Assembly (NCBI RefSeq): GCF_000252445.1 | Contig: NC_017791.1 | Coordinates: forward strand, 360,525-424,524 | Length of the DNA: 64,000 bases | Reading direction: 5' to 3' | Source: Deinococcus gobiensis I-0 | GTDB taxonomy: Bacteria > Deinococcota > Deinococci > Deinococcales > Deinococcaceae | Shown here: piece after piece, positions 25,298 through 32,255 of the stretch | How the letters are laid out: each line of letters starts with the position of its first letter | Position numbering within the stretch: the first letter of the stretch is position 1 | Made by a program: the position numbers and the translations under genes | The notes under the pieces: model-generated | Told to the model about the DNA's origin: nothing | Databases searched by the model: none | The model's input: the letters and a program-made list of their open reading frames with translations, nothing else

Positions 25298-26773
25298 TCA
25301 CCTCCCCCGGGTGCCGGGCACCCGTGAACTCTCGTAGTCACTCGACTGAATGACGCTGGCCAGCTCCGACCAGGCATAGGCCAGGGCATCCACTTGGTCG
25401 TCATGCTCATCCGCGTCCGTGCCGGTAAAGGCACCCATCTCGCTCAGCAGTGGCGTCACCCAGGGGGCGGTCTGCGGCAGGCGCACGCGACCGGCGTTCC
25501 ATGCGGCGGCGGCCGGTTGTGCGCGGGTGAACTTGTCGCCCTTGGGCGGCACGGGGTTCACGAGCACGCCCTGCATTTCGAGGTACTCGATCACCGGCTG
25601 CGACTGCCCGGTGCGCTCCATGATGATGGGGACGCTGTAGGTCTCCTGAAGATCTTTCGCCACGGCGCACAGCTCCGCGAGATCAAACCGGCCCCGGCGC
25701 ATCTCCAGCAGGTCGCCGCGCAGGTCGTCAGGCTCACCCCAGCCGGAGATCACCGCGAAGGCGGTGTAATCGGCCGTCTTCCGCTTGCTGCTCGCCGTGT
25801 CGGCGGCGATGACCACGTAGGCGTCGTCACGCCGGGCCTGGGTGTAGCGCAGGGGGGTATCGCTGAACACTTGGCCGCCCCTTTTACGGGGCCGCTGCTG
25901 GTACAGGGCCTCGAAGTCGTATTCGTTGGCCGCCTTCATGCCGAGCAGCTTCTTCAGCCCGAAGCGCTCAGGCCAGAGCGGCTGGCCCAGCGAGCGACCT
26001 ACCGGGTCCTCGACGAGTGGATCGTCGTAGATCGCCATGAGGTTCAGGTGCGTCCAGGTCAGGCCACCCAGCTCCGCGTCTTCACCCTCCTCGATCCGCT
26101 TCAGGACCCGGCCCGCAAGGTCGTCGGGGTGCCAGCGCGTGTGCGTGAGCACCACCTGGGCATTCGGCGACAACCGGGTGAGCAGTGCCGAGGTGAACCA
26201 CTCCCACACGCCCTCGCGCACGAGTTCCGACTCGGCCGACTTGCGGTCCTTGAGCGGGTCGTCGATCACGGCCCGGCCCGCACCCATGCCGGTGATGGAC
26301 CCACCCACGCCGGCGGCGCGGAAGAAGCCCTTCTCACTGGTGCCCCAGTCGGTAGCCCCCTGCGCGTCGGCCGCCAGCTGCACATGCCCGAAATACTTGG
26401 GGAAGGCCAGCCCGGTGTGGATCTCGTTGCGGATGCTGCGCGAGCTGGTGCGGGCTAGGCGCACCGAGTAGCTCGCATAGATCGCTTCGATGCTGGGGTG
26501 CTGCCCGAGTTGCCACTCCATCCAGGCCTTGACCGTCTCGGTCTTGCTGTGACGGGGCGGCATCGTGATGATCAGGCCTTCGTTCGGTCCCAGGTTCTCC
26601 AGGGCTTCGATCATCAGGACGATGTGGGGCGCGAGGTGGTAGCGGGGGTAGCGGGCCTTCCAGTACTCGGTCAGCGTGGGCACCCGCCCGGGCTTAGTTG
26701 ATGAGCGGCGCGCCGTCTTCCAGGTCCGCACTTCCTGGGCGAGCCGTTGGGTTCTCTTGAGCATCCCCAGCAT
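25298..26773 (-). CDS. Terminase large subunit
   Basis: 491 aa, GGAGGTGCTGA before the ATG. ATPase motifs are visible: Walker A in MPPRHSKTE (residues 71-79) and Walker B VIDDP (169-173, with D171 and D172). The C-terminal RNase H-like nuclease begins with VVIAADTASS (about 310-320) and ends with an acidic DEHDDQVDAL motif (about 460-470). It is the motor that packages DNA through the portal and cuts it. The 3' end is 3 nt from the portal gene. Confidence 0.92.
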   Translation of the reverse strand: MLGMLKRTQRLAQEVRTWKTARRSSTKPGRVPTLTEYWKARYPRYHLAPHIVLMIEALENLGPNEGLIITMPPRHSKTETVKAWMEWQLGQHPSIEAIYASYSVRLARTSSRSIRNEIHTGLAFPKYFGHVQLAADAQGATDWGTSEKGFFRAAGVGGSITGMGAGRAVIDDPLKDRKSAESELVREGVWEWFTSALLTRLSPNAQVVLTHTRWHPDDLAGRVLKRIEEGEDAELGGLTWTHLNLMAIYDDPLVEDPVGRSLGQPLWPERFGLKKLLGMKAANEYDFEALYQQRPRKRGGQVFSDTPLRYTQARRDDAYVVIAADTASSKRKTADYTAFAVISGWGEPDDLRGDLLEMRRGRFDLAELCAVAKDLQETYSVPIIMERTGQSQPVIEYLEMQGVLVNPVPPKGDKFTRAQPAAAAWNAGRVRLPQTAPWVTPLLSEMGAFTGTDADEHDDQVDALAYAWSELASVIQSSDYESSRVPGTRGR

Positions 26774-27161
26774 TCAGCACCTCCAGTGCCAGCGCGATCT
26801 CGCCCAGGTCCTTGCCGGCGGCGATAAGCGTGCGCAGGGCGGCCATGTTGACCCTTTGCACTTGAGAACCGGTCTCCGGATCCTCGACCGTGATGACCGG
26901 CTCGATGGCTTCCGCGATCAGGCGCGACTTTTCCAGTACCGCGCCCAGGCTCCGGCGCAGCTCCCCGACCCAATTGCCCTCCGCACGTGCCCTTTTCCGG
27001 GCGAAAAATTGCGAAAGCAGGGGGTCGGTTTTGAGCTTCGCGCGGTAATTCTGGATCGTCCTGGTCGTCACTTGCCATTTTTTCGCCGCCTCCCCATCTC
27101 CGAGGTATGCGGCATCGACGAGAATCGCTGCAGCGCGCTCGTAGTTGAAGGGCTGAGCCAT
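26694..27161 (-). CDS. Terminase small subunit
   Basis: 155 aa from the ATG at 27161 with AAAGGAG upstream; a GTG eight codons earlier is the alternative start. A helix-turn-helix is clear at about residues 12-50 (KKWQVTTRTIQNYRAKL), followed by a helical oligomerisation region and an acidic C-terminal tail. The gene overlaps the large terminase by 80 nt. It should recognise the packaging start site, possibly within the 450-bp non-coding stretch just upstream. Confidence 0.8.
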   Translation of the reverse strand: MAQPFNYERAAAILVDAAYLGDGEAAKKWQVTTRTIQNYRAKLKTDPLLSQFFARKRARAEGNWVGELRRSLGAVLEKSRLIAEAIEPVITVEDPETGSQVQRVNMAALRTLIAAGKDLGEIALALEVLNAGDAQENPTARPGSADLEDGAPLIN

Positions 27162-27282
27162 CTTGGTTTCGTCTCCTTTCGTCACAGCGAACGCAAAGCC
27201 CGCTTGGCTTCGTGCTCTCTGCTGCTTGTGCTGGTGCCTGGGCTTCCGGTGGTGCTGGGGGTTACCTGAGTCGACATGAAAA

Positions 27283-27306
27283 AGCCCCCGCGCTCAGGCA
27301 GGGGCT
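27283..27306 (-). terminator. Rho-independent terminator upstream of the terminase genes
   Basis: Stem AGCCCC/GGGGCT (27283-27288 and 27301-27306). In the leftward direction it is followed directly by TTTTTC. It separates the early/middle transcript from the packaging genes. Confidence 0.7.
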
Positions 27307-27546
27307 GGGGTTCAGGCGAGCCAGTACAGCCAGTGGCCAGCGCACCGCTTCTCCTTCAGGATGCGGCGGCTCCGGCCAGCGTGGAAGATATGCGTGCCAG
27401 TGGCACGGTTGGGAAGGCGAAGGGTGGGGCGGTCATGCGTATTCGGCATGACGCGAATCCTGCAGGCGGGTGCGGGCATCGCAGAGCCGCCCTTCTCCGC
27501 GCACTCGATTCCTGTCCCGGCCGGGACGCCATCCTAAAACGCGAAA
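27307..27546. other. Non-coding stretch between two leftward terminators
   Basis: With its flanks (27162-27614) this is the longest gene-free part of the prophage. Frames in it are short and show no protein character. It could hold the late promoter and a cos or pac site for the small terminase, but no recognisable signal was found. Confidence 0.4.
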
Positions 27547-27562
27547 ACGCCCCGGAGGGCGT
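27547..27562 (-). terminator. Rho-independent terminator
   Basis: Stem ACGCCC/GGGCGT with a 4-nt loop; leftward it runs into TTTTCGC. It lies 50 nt after the stop of the 212-aa gene and would end the early operon. Confidence 0.65.
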
Positions 27563-27614
27563 CTGATAGTCGTTTTCCAACTCTAGAAATAGAGTAGCGG
27601 TTTTGTTCGGAAAA

Positions 27615-28253
27615 TCAACTGTGGGCCAGTGCTGCCAGCTCCTGCTGCATGAGGCGCAGCGGTTCCTCAGCCTCAGCCACTCGCAGACTCACAGCCAACG
27701 TTAGCACCGCTACGGCGTACCGGGTCGCCCGCTCACGATGCTGATGCCAGCTCGAATCCTCCCGCACGAGACTGGCAAGACAGTTGCCCTTCTCGCTGCG
27801 CAGCTTGTCCAGCAGCTTCCCCAGGTGACGGGTTTCCACCGTACCCTCGCGGGCCATCTCCGTGATGCGTTGCCCGACGGCGGCCTCGTCGAATTCACCA
27901 GCGGGTGTGCTGAGGTACACGGTCGGCATGGGGCGGTTGGTCCCCGCGAGCAGAACGTCCGGTGGTGTGCCAGGGCCGTCGTAGTGGAAGCTGCCTCCGA
28001 TCTTCACCTCGCGGGTGCGCCACTGGAGCAGCGCGTCGTACCACGAGGCGGCATAGAGCCGGGCTTCGCGTCGTACCCCGCGGGGTACGGAGGTGAGGGC
28101 AGCGGTGATCTCGCGGGGGCGAGGCTTGAGGCGGCGGCGCTGGGTGCGGGCACCTTGGCGCTCCCTACGCTCGGCTTCCAGGTCAGCAGCGGCGCGGTCC
28201 TCAGACTGGGCCTTGGCAATCACGAGTTGAATCGGGTCGAACAGATCAGGCAT
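27615..28253 (-). CDS. Phage protein, possible late regulator, unknown family
   Basis: 212 aa from the ATG at 28253 (GAGG 11 nt upstream); an ATG 18 codons earlier is possible. The N-terminal third is highly basic (RRERQGARTQRRRLKPRPRE region), the rest mostly helical. It lies last in the early operon, just before two terminators and the terminase genes, where late-gene activators are often found. That role is inferred from position only. Confidence 0.5.
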   Translation of the reverse strand: MPDLFDPIQLVIAKAQSEDRAAADLEAERRERQGARTQRRRLKPRPREITAALTSVPRGVRREARLYAASWYDALLQWRTREVKIGGSFHYDGPGTPPDVLLAGTNRPMPTVYLSTPAGEFDEAAVGQRITEMAREGTVETRHLGKLLDKLRSEKGNCLASLVREDSSWHQHRERATRYAVAVLTLAVSLRVAEAEEPLRLMQQELAALAHS

Positions 28254-28330
28254 AAAGCAGAACACCTCAGAAATGTGGAACAGGGTCGGAAGACGCCAGT
28301 CAGGCAACTGTGTCGAGAGCGGGCAAAACG

Positions 28331-28720
28331 TTATTGGGCGCTTCCGAGGAGCGCAGCGAGGCGGTGACCTTCAGCGATCAAGGCGGTGGCCGCCTCCGTA
28401 TCCCGAATGATCTGAGGGGAAAGTCCGAGGGTACGCAACTCGGCGTGCCGCTCCACTTGAGAGGGCTCGAGCGTGCCAGTGGCCGTCTTGACCTCGATCA
28501 GGGCGGCGAGACAGAGCGGCGTGCCGGGCAGGCGGCGCAGCACGGTCAGGTCGGGAAAGCCCGGTGGAAGGTGGCCGCGCTTGAGCCCGTGCCCACGCTT
28601 CACCATGCCCGCCTCCGTCTTCACTGGGTACCAGCCCGCCTGCAGGAACAAGGCGCGGATGCTGTCCTCGATCTCACGCTCCGTCGCCGGGCGCAGGTGT
28701 GGGGCAAGTTCAGGCGTCAT
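28331..28720 (-). CDS. VRR-NUC domain nuclease
   Basis: 129 aa from the ATG at 28720. It has the VRR-NUC fold signature: an N-terminal helix (EREIEDSIRALFLQAGW), GFPDLTVLRR carrying the catalytic aspartate, and AALIEVKTATGTLEPSQVERHAEL carrying the E-x-K pair. Single-domain VRR-NUC proteins are common in phages, where they act as DNA junction or structure-specific nucleases in replication or packaging. The start region is shared with a duplicated copy at 29049-29117. Confidence 0.85.
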   Translation of the reverse strand: MTPELAPHLRPATEREIEDSIRALFLQAGWYPVKTEAGMVKRGHGLKRGHLPPGFPDLTVLRRLPGTPLCLAALIEVKTATGTLEPSQVERHAELRTLGLSPQIIRDTEAATALIAEGHRLAALLGSAQ

Positions 28721-28761
28721 TTTGAGCCCGCGGCTGCCGGGGCGGCGACTATGCTGCGGGC
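28690..28761. repeat. Divergent promoter repeat, copy A
   Basis: About 70 bp covering the first codons of the VRR-NUC gene (minus strand) and the -10 box TATGCT (28750-28755) of the rightward membrane gene. It is about 75% identical to copy B at 29049-29117. Confidence 0.7.
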
Positions 28762-29016
28762 ATGCGTCTGTCGTGGCCACTGCAAGTCGTCCTGGGCGTG
28801 CTTCTGGGAGGCGGCATCATCCTGCTGGACCAGGGCTGGCCCGGCGCCGCCCTCCCTGCGTTCACTGTCGTCGTTGCTGCGCAGTTCGCCTGGCTGTGGC
28901 GTCAGGGCCACCATGCCGAGGTGCGCCGGGGCCTGGTGGCGCTGTCGGTTCTGGGCCTGCTGGGTCTCATCCTGTTCAAGGGCGCGGACTACATTGAGGC
29001 AACACGCGGGTTCTGA
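28762..29016 (+). CDS. Small membrane protein, rightward cassette gene 1
   Basis: 84 aa with three hydrophobic segments (residues about 5-22, 28-46 and 58-74). It is transcribed against the surrounding leftward prophage genes. TATGCT lies exactly 6 nt before the ATG and no ribosome site is present, so the mRNA is probably leaderless. Small membrane proteins with their own promoters in prophages often act in lysogenic conversion or superinfection exclusion; this is an inference. Confidence 0.65.
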   Translation: MRLSWPLQVVLGVLLGGGIILLDQGWPGAALPAFTVVVAAQFAWLWRQGHHAEVRRGLVALSVLGLLGLILFKGADYIEATRGF

Positions 29017-29048
29017 TCCCCGCGTCCCCTCGTGCTCGGTCACCGGGC

Positions 29049-29117
29049 GCAGGCAAGGGGTGAGCCCAGGCGTCATCTCAGACCCCCAGCGGCCAGGGCG
29101 GCGTCTATGCTGGCGAG
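29049..29117. repeat. Divergent promoter repeat, copy B
   Basis: Second copy of the repeat at 28690-28761. It keeps the -10 box TATGCT (29106-29111) and, on the minus strand, a relic of the first 15 or so codons of the VRR-NUC gene (MTPGLTPCLRPVTEHE against MTPELAPHLRPATERE). Confidence 0.7.
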
Positions 29118-29384
29118 GTGTTGTTCAGAATCTCGGCCTTCTGGTGGGCAGTCCTGGCAGGCGTGCTCTACGTTTTCATCCAGTTCGGCCGCAAGCGCTC
29201 GGACGCCACCGGCTGGGATATCGCTGACCTTGTCATCACGCTGCTCGTTGCGATCTATGCGCTCGGCATCGCGGCCACCTCTGGACGCAGAAGACAGTTC
29301 GTCACGGCCAGTCTCTATGGCGCGGCCGGCATGTTCCTGTTCTGGAGTAGCTGGGATCTGCTGCACAAGTTGCAGGGTGGCTAA
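29118..29384 (+). CDS. Small membrane protein, rightward cassette gene 2
   Basis: 88 aa from a GTG at 29118, again exactly 6 nt after a TATGCT box and without a ribosome site. Three membrane segments are predicted (about residues 5-22, 35-52 and 62-78), with a basic loop SGRRRQF between the second and third. It probably arose next to a duplicated promoter cassette. Function unknown. Confidence 0.6.
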   Translation: MLFRISAFWWAVLAGVLYVFIQFGRKRSDATGWDIADLVITLLVAIYALGIAATSGRRRQFVTASLYGAAGMFLFWSSWDLLHKLQGG

Positions 29385-29462
29385 CCACTCAGGTGTGTCG
29401 TCGGAGAGCTGCGGCAGCGCACATTCGGAAACGGCCGGAGCATGGCGTGTGACAATCGCTCT

Positions 29463-29723
29463 ATGACCGAACCACGCTGGACGCAGGCCCTCAGCCTCAT
29501 TGGCGTCGGACTGATGCTCGTCGGCGTGTTCTGGAGTCTGATTCAAGACCACTCGCCGGCCTTCTTGATGCTGGGCATTGCTGTCGTAAACGTCCCGACT
29601 GCATGGCGCGCCTGGGCAAAAGGTCAGCGGGGCAGCTTCGCGTTCTGGGCACTGCTGTGCCTCACCGCGACCATCCTGGCCATCAGGTCGTTCATCATCT
29701 GGGCGCCGCCTATGAGTGGATAG
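29463..29723 (+). CDS. Small membrane protein, rightward cassette gene 3
   Basis: 86 aa from the ATG at 29463; a GACAAT box ends 6 nt before it, the same spacing as in the two genes upstream, so a leaderless start is likely. Three hydrophobic segments are clear (about residues 9-25, 34-48 and 60-78). The antisense frame is polar and looks like a shadow. Unknown function, probably of the same class as genes 1 and 2. Confidence 0.6.
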   Translation: MTEPRWTQALSLIGVGLMLVGVFWSLIQDHSPAFLMLGIAVVNVPTAWRAWAKGQRGSFAFWALLCLTATILAIRSFIIWAPPMSG

Positions 29724-29821
29724 AAGGACTGCGCCCCCGACTCCTCTTGTCTTCCCTCGTTTAACCCCCCTGTGCCAGCGGGCGAACAGGTGCAGGGCCT
29801 GCGTGGCACTCAGGTCGCCTC

Positions 29822-30265
29822 TCACAGGCGCTCCAGCTGCGCCCGCACGTCGCGCTCCACATCGTCCGGCAGCGTCAGGAAGCCCAGCCCACCGACCATC
29901 GGCACCGGCCGGGGCAGCACGCGCACTGCGTCCAGCACCAGGGCCACGCTGCCGAAGTACCAGTCTTCCTGGCCGGCGGGGCAGGGGTCGCCCGGAAGCA
30001 GCAAGCCGGTCACCCGGACCACGCTGGTCACCGCACCCCGGGGCACGTCGCGGCGGGTGTAGATGCGGCCAGTCAACTCCTGAAGGTAGACCATGCCCTC
30101 CTTGTCATGGGTCTTGCTGCTGTGCAGGGCGAGGTCATGCCCCACGATGCGCCGGGCCTGGGCGACGAGGTGGGGATGCGGAGCCCAGCGGGGACGATTC
30201 TCGACCCGCTTGCCGTGCCGCTCAATGGCCGTGGGCCAGGGCGTGGAGATGGACAGGGCCTTCAC
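29822..30265 (-). CDS. ASCH/PUA-like protein
   Basis: 147 aa from a GTG that overlaps the stop of the DnaC-like gene (GTGA). The opening ALSISTPWPTAIERHGKRVENRPRW matches the ASCH pattern (PW...I..G.K..E.R), a PUA-related fold that binds RNA or modified nucleotides. The end is beta-rich followed by a helix. In phages such proteins are found near replication genes; a nucleic-acid-binding regulatory role is likely but unproven. Confidence 0.6.
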   Translation of the reverse strand: MKALSISTPWPTAIERHGKRVENRPRWAPHPHLVAQARRIVGHDLALHSSKTHDKEGMVYLQELTGRIYTRRDVPRGAVTSVVRVTGLLLPGDPCPAGQEDWYFGSVALVLDAVRVLPRPVPMVGGLGFLTLPDDVERDVRAQLERL

Positions 30266-31074
30266 AGCCCGGCCGCCTGGCGGATGCGCTCCAGTGCCCC
30301 GCTCACCCGCGCCGCTTCCACCTCGGCCCGGTACGCCGGCCCGTCGAATACCACCCACTCGCAGGCGTGCTGGATCCGGTCGAAGGCCCGGTCCCCCATC
30401 GCCGCTTCCAGTTCCCGGCGGCTCAGGTTCGCCGTCACCACCGTCGGCCGCCGCGCGTTGTAGCGCGCCCCGATGACGCGGGTGAACAGCTTGCGCTCCA
30501 GGTCGCCTTCCTTGCTTGCCGCCGCCCCCACGTCGTCGAGCACCAGCAGCTCCGGGCGAGCGAGGTCGGCCACATGCTCGGCCTGCGTCCGGCTGCGGCG
30601 GGTGTAGTCGCTCTGCACCTCGTCCACCCACTCGGCCCAGCTCACCACCAGCGCCGAGTGCCCCGCCTCGATGGCGTCCTTGGCCAGCAGCACCCCGGCC
30701 TGCGTCTTGCCCCGGCCCTTGAGGCCCACCATCGCCACGTTCAGGCATTCGCCCAGCACGTCGCCGATGTTCTGCCCCAGTGCGCGGGCCAGCCGCCAGC
30801 TGCCGTGCTCCACCTTCACGTCGTCCCAGGTCAGGTGGTACAGGGTGCCCTCCACCCCAGCACGGGCGTACTGGTCGGCGAGCTTCGCGGTGCGCGTGGC
30901 GGCGGCGCAGGCGGGGCAGCGCCGCGAGCCGGCGGGGGTGTCGCGCCAGCCGTCCTCGCAGTCAGGCGAGCCACAGGGGCCGGGCGGCGGCGCGGGGCGG
31001 CCCGGCAGGGGGCGGGGAATCAGGGCGTGGAAGTCGGTGGGCGGCGTAGGGCGGGCAGTGTCGGCAGGGGTCAT
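30262..31074 (-). CDS. DnaC-like helicase loader
   Basis: 270 aa. An N-terminal zinc-finger-like set of cysteines (C34, C39, C53, C56) precedes an AAA+ ATPase domain with Walker A GLKGRGKT (117-124) and Walker B LLVLDD (176-181). The final part has the sensor region VVTANLSRRELE and FDRIQHACEWVVFDG. It follows the O-like initiator gene with a 4-nt overlap, giving the typical initiator-loader pair that brings the host replicative helicase to the phage origin. Confidence 0.85.
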   Translation of the reverse strand: MTPADTARPTPPTDFHALIPRPLPGRPAPPPGPCGSPDCEDGWRDTPAGSRRCPACAAATRTAKLADQYARAGVEGTLYHLTWDDVKVEHGSWRLARALGQNIGDVLGECLNVAMVGLKGRGKTQAGVLLAKDAIEAGHSALVVSWAEWVDEVQSDYTRRSRTQAEHVADLARPELLVLDDVGAAASKEGDLERKLFTRVIGARYNARRPTVVTANLSRRELEAAMGDRAFDRIQHACEWVVFDGPAYRAEVEAARVSGALERIRQAAGL

Positions 31075-31976
31075 GCGAGCCAGTCCTTTTTCTCGTCGGG
31101 GTCGGCGTGGGCGGTGTCGTGGGGCGGCAGGCGCAGGTTCTGGCGAGGCTGCTCGCCGCGGATGGGAAAGAAGCTCTTCCAGCCGACCTCGATGGCATGG
31201 GCGACGATGCGGGGCAGGTCCCAGCCCTGGGCATGCAGGTCGCGCAGCTTGCGGAACTGCTCGTCGGCGGTGGTGGCCGGGGTCCTGATGCGGGCCTCGG
31301 TGCGGTAGCGCAGCCAGCGGTCCCAGGCTTCGGGCACGCCGGGCAGGGCGGCGAGGTCGCCGGGCAGCACTGGGGCGGGCGCGGCTGGCGCGCGGCGGCG
31401 CGGAACCTTCTCGGGGTCCGTGGGCGGTGCGGGTCTGGCATCTGGGGTGGGGTTCACAGGCTGGGCAGGAACAGGGCTGGCCTTGCCCTCACCCAGGCCG
31501 GGTTCCCCCTGGGGGGTTAGGGGGGTCTTTTCTTCTTCTGTATTCCTTCCCATTCCTTCTACTTCCTTCAGGGAATCGGGAATGCCGTTCTGTACGGCGT
31601 TTTCGGGTTGTCTCAGCGAACCGTCGTTCGCACGGCCGTTCGTCGTGTCGTTCGCACCGCTGTTCGCATGGCCGTTCGTCGGTTGGTTCGTCTGACGGTT
31701 CGCGCGGCTGTTCGTCCCGCTGTACGCCCAGCCGTTCGCACCACGCGCGGCCAGCCCGGCAGCTTCAAGGCGTACCAGGCACTTCTCGACGGCGCGCTGG
31801 CCCAGGCCGGTCTCGAGCATGACTTCGGGCACCTTCATGGCCGCCGGGAGGTGGGTGTAGTTGTCGCGCTCGGCCAGGGCGACGAGCACGCCCGCGCTGG
31901 CGTCATGGTGGGTCTTGACGTAGGCCAGCACCGGGTTATCCAGCAGGCCGTAGCTGCCCTTCTCGCGGCGGCTCAT
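31071..31976 (-). CDS. Replication initiator (O-like), carries repeat array
   Basis: 301 aa. Residues about 1-85 form a winged-helix-like DNA-binding domain (MSRREKGSYGLLDNPVLAYVK, MKVPEVMLETGLGQRAVEKCLVRLEAAGL). Residues 80-120 are a 4-residue tandem repeat of the form x-A/T-N-x (GTNS RANR QTNQ PTNG HANS GAND), produced by phased 12-nt DNA repeats. A Pro-rich linker and a C-terminal helical domain (about 200-290) follow, where helicase-loader contact is expected. Gene order initiator then DnaC-like loader supports the call. Confidence 0.7.
   Translation of the reverse strand: MSRREKGSYGLLDNPVLAYVKTHHDASAGVLVALAERDNYTHLPAAMKVPEVMLETGLGQRAVEKCLVRLEAAGLAARGANGWAYSGTNSRANRQTNQPTNGHANSGANDTTNGRANDGSLRQPENAVQNGIPDSLKEVEGMGRNTEEEKTPLTPQGEPGLGEGKASPVPAQPVNPTPDARPAPPTDPEKVPRRRAPAAPAPVLPGDLAALPGVPEAWDRWLRYRTEARIRTPATTADEQFRKLRDLHAQGWDLPRIVAHAIEVGWKSFFPIRGEQPRQNLRLPPHDTAHADPDEKKDWLA
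31626..31738. repeat. Ten phased 12-nt iterons, candidate prophage origin
   Basis: GTTCG (CGAAC on the coding strand) starts at 31626, 31638, 31650, 31662, 31674, 31686, 31698, 31710, 31722 (variant GTACG) and 31734: ten units at exactly 12-nt spacing inside the initiator gene. Flanking bases vary more than the core. Lambda-type initiator genes also carry their origin iterons internally. Confidence 0.65.
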
Positions 31977-32254
31977 GCCTGGGCCTCCAGCAGTGGCTCG
32001 ACCTGCGTGACGATGAGGTACCGGCCCTGCCAGGACAGCAGATAGTCAGACCAGCCCAGCGCCCCAGCACAGGTATGGCCCTCACGCTCAGCGGCCTCGC
32101 CTGGTGTCCAGACGCCGGCCTCACGCCACACGCACAGCCGGGCGGGCCGGGCAGCCACGCGCACCTGGAGGCCCTGGGGCAAGCGCCAGGGCTGCGTGTG
32201 GCCGGTCTGGGCCGCCTTGGTCAGCAGACCGCAGAGGGTGCTGGCGAGGGTCAT
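31973..32254 (-). CDS. Small early phage protein
   Basis: 93 aa from the ATG at 32254, directly at the stop of the helicase-methyltransferase gene, and overlapping the initiator gene by 4 nt. It has two Trp-rich beta segments (RLCVWREAGVWTPGEAAEREG, YLLSWQGRYLIVTQVEPLL). No family is recognised. It is coupled to the replication operon and may be an accessory of it. Confidence 0.55.
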   Translation of the reverse strand: MTLASTLCGLLTKAAQTGHTQPWRLPQGLQVRVAARPARLCVWREAGVWTPGEAAEREGHTCAGALGWSDYLLSWQGRYLIVTQVEPLLEAQA

Positions 32255-32255
32255 G

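Noticed and set aside
29073..29825. Long minus-strand open frame (250 codons) opposite the three membrane genes
   Set aside because: The plus-strand products are clearly hydrophobic proteins with well-spaced -10 boxes. The minus frame is polar, low-complexity shadow sequence.
31071..31976. 12-nt repeats read as a CRISPR-like array
   Set aside because: There is no repeat-spacer structure. The period is 12 nt throughout and the segment is coding.
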